From JBCDIQ01 sp039024295 (GTDB taxonomy: Bacteria; Bacteroidota; Bacteroidia; J057): DNA of 10,700 nucleotides. Both the position numbers and the translations under genes were made by a program. This document shows, in pieces, positions 1 to 5,772 of this stretch (its first letter is position 1; every line of letters begins with the position of its first letter). The notes below the pieces were generated by a model. It saw only the letters and a program-made list of their open reading frames with translations, was not told where the DNA came from and ran no database searches. The stretch is taken from positions 1 to 10,700 of the forward strand of contig JBCDIQ010000193.1 in NCBI GenBank assembly GCA_039024295.1, given 5' to 3'.

Positions 1-360
1 AAACTTTTTCCCCTAATCGCTATCAACACATGATAAGTTCACAAATTGGAAAAGTGACATTTCTGTTGATGTTGTTGATTCATAATATTCCAAAAATCTA
101 ATGGAACTTCAAATCATACCTCAGGCTTTTTTTCCTGCTTGCTGATCTGACCAGCCCTTCTGGTTGTATGGTGTTAGCTGAGGAAAGTTGCTTATTTCTC
201 CTTTCACTTTGATACCTTATTTCCCAATTTGGGACGATTCCCTACATAGGAATATCCGTAAGTATCTGAAAACCAGGGATGCTGTAGGTTGGCCCCAGCT
301 TTGCCAAAGTAGGAATGTAAACGTCAAACAACATTTCTCACCAATTAAACCGCCGATGTC
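1..360. other. Left-edge region without a recognisable gene
   Basis: No ORF with a plausible start and coding character is visible on either strand. All three - strand frames are closed within the first 41 bases. One + strand frame is open from the edge to about base 101 without a stop, so it could be the last ~32 codons of a gene starting outside the window, but its translation resembles nothing I recognise. The stretch directly before base 361 presumably contains the promoter of the small ORF there. I could not find a convincing TTG/TAnnTTTG pair. Confidence 0.5.
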
Positions 361-525
361 ATGAAAAGCCCTCACCAACCCACCAACTGGACACAAGCCC
401 CTGAAGGAGAAAATGCCTTTCCTTGGAATGCTGAAATGGGAATCTCCGCTAAGAAACCAAAAGTAATGGGCGGTGGTGTACGGCCAAGACGTCCCAAAAG
501 AATGCCTCGTAAGGCCAGAAGATAA
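361..525 (+). CDS. Small basic hypothetical protein (54 aa)
   Basis: This is an ATG-to-TAA frame of 54 codons that I do not recognise. The N-terminal 30 residues are neutral to slightly acidic and include two tryptophans (W10, W22). The C-terminal 24 residues hold 12 Lys/Arg, starting with KKPK at 31-34 and a triple glycine at 37-39 and ending in a proline/arginine-rich tail. No signal peptide or membrane segment is visible. The tail suggests binding to nucleic acid or another polyanion, but that is inference. Support for a real gene comes mainly from the strong intrinsic terminator that starts 34 bp after the stop codon on the same strand, with no other gene available for it to serve. No Shine-Dalgarno sequence is seen, as is normal in Bacteroidota. 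It could instead be a chance frame inside a short non-coding RNA that ends at the same terminator. Confidence 0.5.
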   Translation: MKSPHQPTNWTQAPEGENAFPWNAEMGISAKKPKVMGGGVRPRRPKRMPRKARR

Positions 526-558
526 CTGAGTTCTTTTTTACGGATTTGAAGCCTGTTG

Positions 559-593
559 AATGCCCCTTTTGCCATGAAAGAGGGGCATTTTTT
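559..593 (+). terminator. Intrinsic terminator after the 54-aa ORF
   Basis: AATGCCCCTTTT (559-570) pairs with AAAGAGGGGCATT (577-589) through 12 base pairs, one of them G-U, with a 6-nt loop (GCCATG). It runs into a T tract (588-593). This is a textbook rho-independent terminator for + strand transcription. The only upstream + strand ORF in the window is the one at 361-525. Confidence 0.8.
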
Positions 594-755
594 ACGTTTT
601 ATTTCCTGGTGTTGTGACTTCGTGTTCGAAAGACCATCTCAATCTTGGAATGTGATAGCTGAGGATATAGGAGAATACTTGCATATGAACCTGCTCTTTA
701 GCTACTTTGAACCACAACCTTTAACCCCATTTTATCAAATTTCACACTCATCGTT

Positions 756-1136
756 ATGACCTTACAATCAAAATATCAGTCCGTACTTGAACTTGGAGAA
801 CAGCTAGGCGTTAAGGACGGCTATGTAAAAGAGGAAGATGGCAAGCTGAAAATCGGTGGTGTAGCCGGAACCCAGTATGAAAAAAACCTGATGTGGGATA
901 AGATCAAGGAAGTTGGTGGAGATTCCCCTGCTGATCTTTCTGCTGACATCAAAGTGGAAACTGAGGAGTACTTCCACAAGCATACCGTTGCTTCTGGAGA
1001 TACCCTGGGAAAAATTTCTGCCAAGTACTACGGAAAAGCCGGTGCTTACATGACCATTTTCAATGCTAATACCAACATCCTGGATGATCCCAATAAAATC
1101 TTTCCTGGACAAGAGTTGGTGATTCCTTTTCCTTAG
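756..1136 (+). CDS. Kbp-like LysM domain protein with BON-like N-terminus
   Basis: This is a 126-residue protein with one LysM domain at about residues 74-124: the HTVASGDTLGKISAKYYG segment starts it, followed by an IFNANT turn and a terminal FPGQELVIP strand. The first 70 residues contain a short region (about 22-68, DGKLKIGGVAG followed by a helix and then ADIKVE) that reads like a shortened or diverged BON domain. BON plus C-terminal LysM is the layout of E. coli Kbp (YgaU, 149 aa), a cytoplasmic potassium-binding protein. Like Kbp, this protein lacks a signal peptide, so it is probably cytosolic rather than a cell-wall binder. Potassium binding is inferred from the resemblance only. The gene has its own terminator downstream and appears monocistronic. 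A weak TTG-N17-TA element lies near 679-702, but I do not call it a promoter. The LysM call is firm; the BON call is tentative. Confidence 0.85.
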   Translation: MTLQSKYQSVLELGEQLGVKDGYVKEEDGKLKIGGVAGTQYEKNLMWDKIKEVGGDSPADLSADIKVETEEYFHKHTVASGDTLGKISAKYYGKAGAYMTIFNANTNILDDPNKIFPGQELVIPFP

Positions 1137-1165
1137 GACTGAAAGGCACTAACGAACTACACAAT

Positions 1166-1194
1166 AGGCAGTCATGAATTGGCTGCCTTTTTTT
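1166..1194 (+). terminator. Intrinsic terminator of the LysM gene, overlapping the GNAT 3' end
   Basis: AGGCAGTC (1166-1173) pairs with GGCTGCCT (1181-1188), 8 bp with one T-G pair and a 7-nt loop, followed by a T run to 1194. It is oriented for + strand transcription. The stop codon of the convergent GNAT gene (1172-1174) lies inside its left arm, and the T run read on the - strand supplies that gene's lysine codons. Confidence 0.75.
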
Positions 1195-1777
1195 GTTTGA
1201 AACGAATTAATTCCTGGTGCAGGTGCTTCAAAGATGCCACTAAGTCAGCGTTCGGGAAAGTATCATAGGCATCTGGTGGCAAAACGGGAAGAATCACCTC
1301 ATACTCCCCGTGACTCATGGTAACCCGCGCACCAATTGACTCCAGTTTACTGATGAACCGCTGGTTGTCTACCAATAAAATCATTTCCAATTCCTGTATG
1401 CCTTCCATGCCAGCGAGCACATAGAGCAGCATAAAAAATAATTTTCCCAATCCTTTCCCCTGCCATTCATCTATTACGGTGACCGCTACTTCTGCAGAAG
1501 TACTAGCGGAAGATTGACGGATCATCCGAGCTACTCCTAGTCCGGGAAAGTCGGGGACTTTCGGGTCCAATGCCCCCCATGCAATATGCAAATGTTGATC
1601 AGCTTGTGCTACTTTTTCCAGGGCGTCCACATTGAGCTGACCAGACTGGAAGAAGCGGGTGTGGATGGATTCAGGGGATAGCAGGTCTTTTGCAGCCCGA
1701 AGACGGTCGACGTCCTCAGGTCCAATGGGGCGGAGCATGACCTGTTTTCCGGAGGAGATTTGAAGGGTGAGTGCCAT
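1172..1777 (-). CDS. GNAT family N-acetyltransferase, Pat-like
   Basis: This is a 201-residue acetyltransferase that would transfer the acetyl group of acetyl-CoA to an amine. The acetyl-CoA pyrophosphate-binding motif A is at about residues 95-118, with the QGKGLG loop at 106-111. A later helix with N138 (LVDNQRFISKLESIGA, 135-150) fits motif B. The N-terminal segment LRPIGPEDVDRL (15-26) followed by LSPESIHTRFF (33-43) is typical of the GNAT domain of protein lysine acetyltransferases of the Pat/Pka group, including the mycobacterial cAMP-regulated enzymes. Here it stands alone, with no cyclic-nucleotide domain and no acyl-CoA synthetase-like domain. It is divergent to the universal stress protein gene, and its start codon directly touches an inverted repeat. 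Its 3' end overlaps the terminator of the convergent LysM gene. GNAT membership is certain. A protein-lysine substrate is inference; a small-molecule amine is possible. Confidence 0.85.
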   Translation of the reverse strand: MALTLQISSGKQVMLRPIGPEDVDRLRAAKDLLSPESIHTRFFQSGQLNVDALEKVAQADQHLHIAWGALDPKVPDFPGLGVARMIRQSSASTSAEVAVTVIDEWQGKGLGKLFFMLLYVLAGMEGIQELEMILLVDNQRFISKLESIGARVTMSHGEYEVILPVLPPDAYDTFPNADLVASLKHLHQELIRFKQKKAANS

Positions 1778-1795
1778 GGGATAACGACTTATCCC
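1778..1795. promoter_or_regulatory. 18-bp inverted repeat abutting the GNAT start codon
   Basis: GGGATAA (1778-1784) and TTATCCC (1789-1795) form perfect 7-bp arms around a 4-bp spacer. The site lies in the 148-bp divergent GNAT/Usp intergenic region and directly touches the GNAT ATG. It could be a dimeric repressor's operator, or in the GNAT mRNA a hairpin that limits ribosome access. No regulator gene is nearby. I found no clear consensus promoter for either divergent gene. Confidence 0.5.
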
Positions 1796-1925
1796 TATTT
1801 ACGAGCGATGGAAAGCTTGGTTTTTGAATTTCGGTCACCTACCTGGTAAAAAAGTCAGAGGTTTTCCTGAGAAAAATCATTCTTCTAGCCCATTCGGGGC
1901 GGTAAATTTCTTTTTTACATCGCCT

Positions 1926-2750
1926 ATGCACAAGATACTGGTTCCCACAGATTTTTCTCCTGCTTCTCAGGTGGCTCTGGCATATGGCCAGCAGCTGGCT
2001 TCGCAAATGGAAGCAGAATTAGTGGTGTTTCATGCTTACCATTATACCCAAGGAGATGCCATGTTTGCTCCAACCGAAGTGCTCGCTGAACTTAACAGTG
2101 AGCCTCGTGAAGCAGCTGTGCGTCTACTGGCTGCCCTGACCGAAGAGTTCTACCAGGGGAAGCACCTGAAGGTAAAGCAGGTCGTTCAAGAGGGGTTTGC
2201 AGATGAGCTCATTCTTGAGATCGCCAAAGAGGAAGAACCTACCTTTATCATCATGGGGACACACGGGATTGGGGGTATTGCTGCTAAACTACTGGGGAGC
2301 GTCACCACTACTGTTATGCTGCATGGCCAATTTCCGGTTATTGCCGTGCCACCAGAGTACGAGCCACACCCGGTAGGCGATATTGTTTTTGCAACCGACC
2401 TAGTCAGTCGCCCTGTAAAGGCCATGCACCAATTGGCCATCTGGTCACGTTTGTTGGGTGCTTCTTTGCGCGCCATGCATGTAAAAGTCCCCAATCAACC
2501 TGAGGCAGTATCCTTACAAGAGGATGAAACTTATCTGGCAGGAATGGAGTTTGACAAAATTCCCCTGGATGTCATTGCTGCTCCAACTGTCGCAAAAGGC
2601 CTCCAACAAGTGGTAGACAACCAGCTTGTGGACCTGTTAGCCGTGTTGCCGCATGAGCATCCCTTTTGGGAAGGCCTGTTTCATCAAAGCGTGACCAAGT
2701 ACTTGAGCCAGCATGCGCGCATTCCCATTTTGTGCCTGCGTGACCAGTAA
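1926..2750 (+). CDS. Tandem-domain universal stress protein (UspA family)
   Basis: This is 274 residues from the ATG at 1926, with two Usp folds in a row. An in-frame ATG at 1824 would add 34 residues that are not Usp-like. I prefer 1926 because MHKILVPTDFS is the standard first strand of the fold. Domain 1 (about 1-143) has D9 and the ATP-binding motif G-x2-G-x9-G-S at residues 111-125 (GTHGIGGIAAKLLGS), so it should bind ATP. Domain 2 (about 149-272, from GDIVFATDL) lacks this motif; the matching region reads HPFWEGLFHQSVTKY, as in other Bacteroidota tandem Usps that I recall. Such cytosolic proteins act in stress and starvation responses by binding nucleotide and partner proteins. The gene is divergent to the Pat-like GNAT gene. 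No clear intrinsic terminator follows; the GCAAGG/CCTTGC hairpin at 2770-2785 lacks a T run. Confidence 0.92.
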   Translation: MHKILVPTDFSPASQVALAYGQQLASQMEAELVVFHAYHYTQGDAMFAPTEVLAELNSEPREAAVRLLAALTEEFYQGKHLKVKQVVQEGFADELILEIAKEEEPTFIIMGTHGIGGIAAKLLGSVTTTVMLHGQFPVIAVPPEYEPHPVGDIVFATDLVSRPVKAMHQLAIWSRLLGASLRAMHVKVPNQPEAVSLQEDETYLAGMEFDKIPLDVIAAPTVAKGLQQVVDNQLVDLLAVLPHEHPFWEGLFHQSVTKYLSQHARIPILCLRDQ

Positions 2751-2901
2751 TTGATCGGCCTTACAACTAGCAAGGAATACCTTGCAGCAAGCCTATTCAT
2801 CTGTTATTTTGCAGGGAAAATGAATGCCTGGTGCTTTGCCATCTGGGCAAATAAAGGATTTAATCTCCCTTTTTTGCACCCCAACTAAACAACCAATCTC
2901 T

Positions 2902-5052
2902 ATGAACCTGTTTACCAGAATGCTACTGGCCGTTGTATTGATGTTGCCTGCTGCTACAAAAGCAGATGAAGGCATGTGGCTGCCCATATTGCTCAAGCAA
3001 TTAAATGAAGCTGATATGCAAGCTAATGGCCTGAAGTTATCCGCCGATGATATCTACAACATAAATGCTTCCAGCCTCAAAGATGCGGTCGGTATCTTTG
3101 GAGGGGGCTGTACCTTTGAGGTAATTTCTCCTCAAGGACTCATCCTGACGAATCACCACTGTGGGTACGGGGTAATCCAATCACACAGCTCCGTAGAAAA
3201 TGACATCCTGTCCAATGGGTTCTGGGCGATGAACAAAAAAGAGGAACTGACCAACCCTAGCCTGACCGTTACCTTTATCGTTCGAATGGAAGATGTGACG
3301 GAAAAGGTGCTCGCAGGAATTGGATCAGACGTTTCCGAAGCGGAAAGAGCAGGGATTATTCAGCAGCGTGCCCAAGAACTGGCTAACGAAGCGGTAGCCG
3401 GTACTCACTATGGTGCGAGTGTTCGTCCGTTTTACTATGGAAATGAATACTATCTGTTTGTAACCGAAACCTTTCGGGATGTACGCTTGGTTGGAGCCCC
3501 TCCTTCCTCTATCGGTAAATTTGGAGGGGAAACCGATAACTGGAAATGGCCACGTCATAATGCGGACTTTTCCCTTTTTCGGGTGTACTCCGGCCCTGAC
3601 GGAAAGCCTGCTCCCTATTCAGAAGAGAACATTCCGTTGAAACCTCGTCATTATTTCCCCATCTCACTTAAGGGAGCCAATGAAAATGACTTTACCATGG
3701 TGTACGGATTTCCTGGCAGCACCCAGGAATACCTAACCTCCCATGGAGTGGACATGATCATGAATTCCCAGGATCCCTTGAGAATCGGGCTGCGTGACCA
3801 GCGGCTCAAGGTCATGAAGCGGTATATGGCTTCCAGTGATAAAATTCGCATCCAATATGCTTCAAAATATGCCCGGGTAGCTAATGGATATAAAAAATGG
3901 AAAGGAGAAATTCGGGGATTAAAGCGTGACAGTGCACTGAAAAAGAAAAGGGCCTTTGAGGTAGAATTTATGAGCAGGGTAAACGCCAATCCCACCTGGA
4001 AGAAAAAGTATGGTGATTTGTTATCTCAGTTTGAGGCATTGTACCAGCAATTTTCTTCGGTGAATTATGAACGGTTCTATTTCATCGAATCCGGATATTC
4101 TGGAATTGAGGCAGTTTCTATGGCCAACCGTTTCACCAAGTTGGACAAAGCCTTGGAATTAAAAGAGGAGGAGGGCATCCAAAAAGAGGTCGAGGCACTT
4201 CGCAGCCAAATTCCAGGGATCTTCAAGGATTATCATGCCCCCATTGACCGTGAGGTTTCTATGGCGTTGCTGGAAAGTACGCGGGAAGACCTTTCCATGA
4301 ACCAACTGCCGGATATCTTTGAGCATATTCGTAAAAAGTACAAGAATGATATAGGTCGATTTGTAGAGGCGATGTTCACCAAGTCGGTTGTGACCGATGC
4401 TGGGCGAATGGAAGCATTTTTGGCCAAGCCTTCCCTGAAAAAATTGAAAAAGGACCCTGCAATTATGCTCAACACTAGCCTGCGGGCCAACTATTTCGCA
4501 CGTGTTCAGCCAACATATGGCCAAATGGATGCTCAGCTGGACAGCCTGTATCGAATCTACATGCAGGCGCAGCGGGAAGTCTTTTCGGAAAAGACCTTCT
4601 ATCCCGATGCGAACTTCACCTTGCGGGTGACCTATGGCAAGGTACAGGGGATGGAGCCAAAGGATGGGGTGAATTACCTCCATTACACCACGCTTGAAGG
4701 GGTAATGGCAAAAGAAGATCCCAACAATTCTGAATTCTACATTCCTGAGAAGCTGAAGACCCTTTACCATGCAAAAGACTTTGGGAAGTACGGCATCGAC
4801 GGGGTCATGCCCGTTTGTTTCATTGCGTCTAACCACACTTCTGGTGGAAACTCAGGCAGCCCAGTCATCAATGGTGAAGGCCATCTGATTGGCTTAAACT
4901 TTGACCGCAACTGGGAAGGCACCATGAGTGACATCAATTACGATGTGAAGCAATGTCGCAACATCAGTGTGGACCTGCGGTATGTCTTGTTTATCATTGA
5001 TAAATTCGCTGATGCCGGATACCTGATTGAAGAGATGAAGCTGGTGGAGTAG
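2902..5052 (+). CDS. S46 family dipeptidyl-peptidase, DPP11-type (Asp/Glu-specific)
   Basis: This is a 716-residue exported serine peptidase that removes dipeptides from peptide N-termini in the periplasm, allowing growth on peptides. The start at 2902 is chosen because it gives a signal peptide (positive R6, hydrophobic 7-18, likely cleavage after A21) and the usual family length of about 700-720. The in-frame ATG at 2824 would bury that signal behind 26 residues. The chymotrypsin-like triad is visible: TNHHC at 83-87 (catalytic His, most likely H86), HNADF with D222, and GGNSGSP with S651. R669 lies 18 residues after the catalytic serine in NFDRNW. This equals Arg673 of Porphyromonas gingivalis DPP11, which sets preference for Asp/Glu at P1; DPP7 has Gly there. 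The charged helical region between about 340 and 560 fits the family's helical lid. The gene is followed by two hairpins and looks monocistronic. Confidence 0.95.
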   Translation: MNLFTRMLLAVVLMLPAATKADEGMWLPILLKQLNEADMQANGLKLSADDIYNINASSLKDAVGIFGGGCTFEVISPQGLILTNHHCGYGVIQSHSSVENDILSNGFWAMNKKEELTNPSLTVTFIVRMEDVTEKVLAGIGSDVSEAERAGIIQQRAQELANEAVAGTHYGASVRPFYYGNEYYLFVTETFRDVRLVGAPPSSIGKFGGETDNWKWPRHNADFSLFRVYSGPDGKPAPYSEENIPLKPRHYFPISLKGANENDFTMVYGFPGSTQEYLTSHGVDMIMNSQDPLRIGLRDQRLKVMKRYMASSDKIRIQYASKYARVANGYKKWKGEIRGLKRDSALKKKRAFEVEFMSRVNANPTWKKKYGDLLSQFEALYQQFSSVNYERFYFIESGYSGIEAVSMANRFTKLDKALELKEEEGIQKEVEALRSQIPGIFKDYHAPIDREVSMALLESTREDLSMNQLPDIFEHIRKKYKNDIGRFVEAMFTKSVVTDAGRMEAFLAKPSLKKLKKDPAIMLNTSLRANYFARVQPTYGQMDAQLDSLYRIYMQAQREVFSEKTFYPDANFTLRVTYGKVQGMEPKDGVNYLHYTTLEGVMAKEDPNNSEFYIPEKLKTLYHAKDFGKYGIDGVMPVCFIASNHTSGGNSGSPVINGEGHLIGLNFDRNWEGTMSDINYDVKQCRNISVDLRYVLFIIDKFADAGYLIEEMKLVE

Positions 5053-5075
5053 GGGGAAGGTGATAGGTATTAGGC

Positions 5076-5107
5076 TATAGGGCTGAAGCAGAAGGGCCTA
5101 TATTTTT
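5076..5107 (+). terminator. Weak first hairpin after the S46 gene
   Basis: TATAGGGC (5076-5083) pairs with GCCTATA (5096-5102), 7 bp with one bulged G and a 12-nt loop, followed by five Ts (5103-5107). It begins 24 bp after the stop codon and precedes a stronger terminator, so it may be a first leaky terminator or a protective 3' stem. Confidence 0.4.
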
Positions 5108-5112
5108 CCTTT

Positions 5113-5152
5113 AACCCTGCTAAGGTCTGAGCCTTGGCAGGGTTTTGTTTTA
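5113..5152 (+). terminator. Strong intrinsic terminator of the S46 peptidase gene
   Basis: AACCCTGCTAAGG (5113-5125) and CCTTGGCAGGGTT (5132-5144) form a 13-bp stem with one T-G pair and a 6-nt loop, followed by TTTTGTTTT. It is oriented for + strand transcription. Confidence 0.8.
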
Positions 5153-5204
5153 ATGAACTTTTTATGGGGGATGGTTTATTCCAGCTCCCAGTTATCCTAA
5201 AACA

Positions 5205-5272
5205 CCGTTTTGTCATTCTGGGCCTGCGGAAGAATCTGAATGGTGACAACCGTTTCAAAAGGCTCCTCGACT
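5205..5272 (+). repeat. Intergenic repeat, copy 1
   Basis: The 30-base core at 5208-5237 (TTTTGTCATT...AAGAATCT) matches copy 2 at 5615-5644 in 28 of 30 positions. Similarity continues weakly to about 5272 (TTCAAAAGGCTCCTCGACT versus TTCAACAGGTCCTCTACCT). Within it TTGTCA (5210-5215) and TGACAA (5244-5249) form inverted ends, and ATTCT (5215-5219)/AGAAT (5231-5235) an inner pair, so the transcript can fold. From memory, short GTCATTCTG...AAGAATCT repeats are scattered between genes in many Bacteroidota genomes. Confidence 0.7.
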
Positions 5273-5275
5273 AAC

Positions 5276-5315
5276 GCTACTTATGACAACTATTAGCATG
5301 CTAATTACTAGTAGC
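5276..5315. repeat. Nested inverted repeat (40 bp)
   Basis: The centre ATTAGCATGCTAAT (5292-5305) is a perfect 14-bp palindrome. The outer arms GCTACT (5276-5281) and AGTAGC (5310-5315) are also complementary, separated from the centre by unequal spacers. The whole can form a hairpin or cruciform with an asymmetric internal loop. It lies just after repeat copy 1. No T run follows, so it is not an ordinary terminator. Confidence 0.5.
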
Positions 5316-5610
5316 GATTTGAGGGTAGTGGTAAGAAAGTAGGGTTGTCCGACTTTTTCATTGATGCAACATCTGCAAAAATCTACCCCAAACAAATCGA
5401 GTTTATCCTTGGATATACGAGACCCCGCTGTTTGGGGAGGCCAACGCGCATATTTTTCTACGAAAGAGATTGGTGAGGCACGGTTAAACAGTCCCGCTCT
5501 TCCTTGTCATCTCAACAATAGTAGGGTATCAGCGGTATCTTCATTCAGGTAGACACTACGGGTGTGGTTAACGAAGAAAGCCTATGTTAGCTTCATTACT
5601 TACAAAGACT

Positions 5611-5679
5611 CCGGTTTTGTCATGCTGGGCCTGCAGAAGAATCTATAGGGTTGACAATCATTCAACAGGTCCTCTACCT
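5611..5679 (+). repeat. Intergenic repeat, copy 2
   Basis: Same orientation as copy 1, with the cores 407 bp apart. It keeps the terminal inverted pair TTGTCA (5617-5622)/TGACAA (5652-5657) although the bases between differ, which suggests the pairing is retained. The inner ATTCT/AGAAT pair of copy 1 is lost because ATTCT has become ATGCT. Confidence 0.7.
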
Positions 5680-5713
5680 AGGTGGGACAGGAGGGTAAAA
5701 CCTTTACAAAACA

Positions 5714-5747
5714 TAAAAAAACAGGCGGTCCATCTGAACCGCCTGTT
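5714..5747 (-). terminator. Intrinsic terminator of clpC
   Basis: AACAGGCGGT (5720-5729) and ACCGCCTGTT (5738-5747) are perfect 10-bp arms with an 8-nt loop. Read on the - strand, the hairpin is followed by a seven-T tract (complement of 5715-5721). It starts 25 bp after the clpC stop codon. Confidence 0.88.
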
Positions 5748-5772
5748 AGATCAAAACCTGAGAATAACAGCA

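Larger units (their letters stand above)
5153..5713. other. Gene-free spacer between convergent S46 and clpC genes
   Basis: About 560 bp without a gene. Two short frames here (63 aa starting at 5361 and 126 aa starting at 5584) lack family resemblance, and the second runs antisense into clpC. The stretch holds two direct copies of a repeat (5205-5272 and 5611-5679) and a nested inverted repeat (5276-5315). A third stretch near 5350-5390 (CTGCAAAAATCTA) and one near 5500 (CTTGTCATCTC) look vaguely like decayed repeat pieces. The spacer may be built from degenerate copies of intergenic repeats. Convergent flanking terminators isolate it from both neighbours. Confidence 0.55.

Noticed and set aside
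679..702. TTG-N17-TA element upstream of the LysM gene as promoter
   Set aside because: The second element (TAGCTACT) matches TAnnTTTG poorly; too weak to list.
556..759. 67-aa frame before the LysM gene
   Set aside because: Its start lies just before and its first codons run through a strong terminator hairpin, and its composition is not protein-like.
1824..1925. 34-residue N-terminal extension of the universal stress protein
   Set aside because: The Usp fold begins exactly at the ATG at 1926; the extension is not similar to the family.
2770..2785. GCAAGG/CCTTGC hairpin after the Usp gene as a terminator
   Set aside because: The stem is only 6 bp and no T run follows.
2824..2901. 26-residue N-terminal extension of the S46 peptidase
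   Set aside because: It would place the signal peptide internally; starting at 2902 gives normal family length and an exported protein.
4159..4836. 225-aa frame antisense to the S46 peptidase gene
   Set aside because: It lies wholly opposite a conserved gene whose length, motifs and signal peptide are clear; the translation has no family features.
5361..5552. 63-aa frame in the S46-clpC spacer
   Set aside because: No recognisable domain or promoter; the region looks like degenerate repeats.
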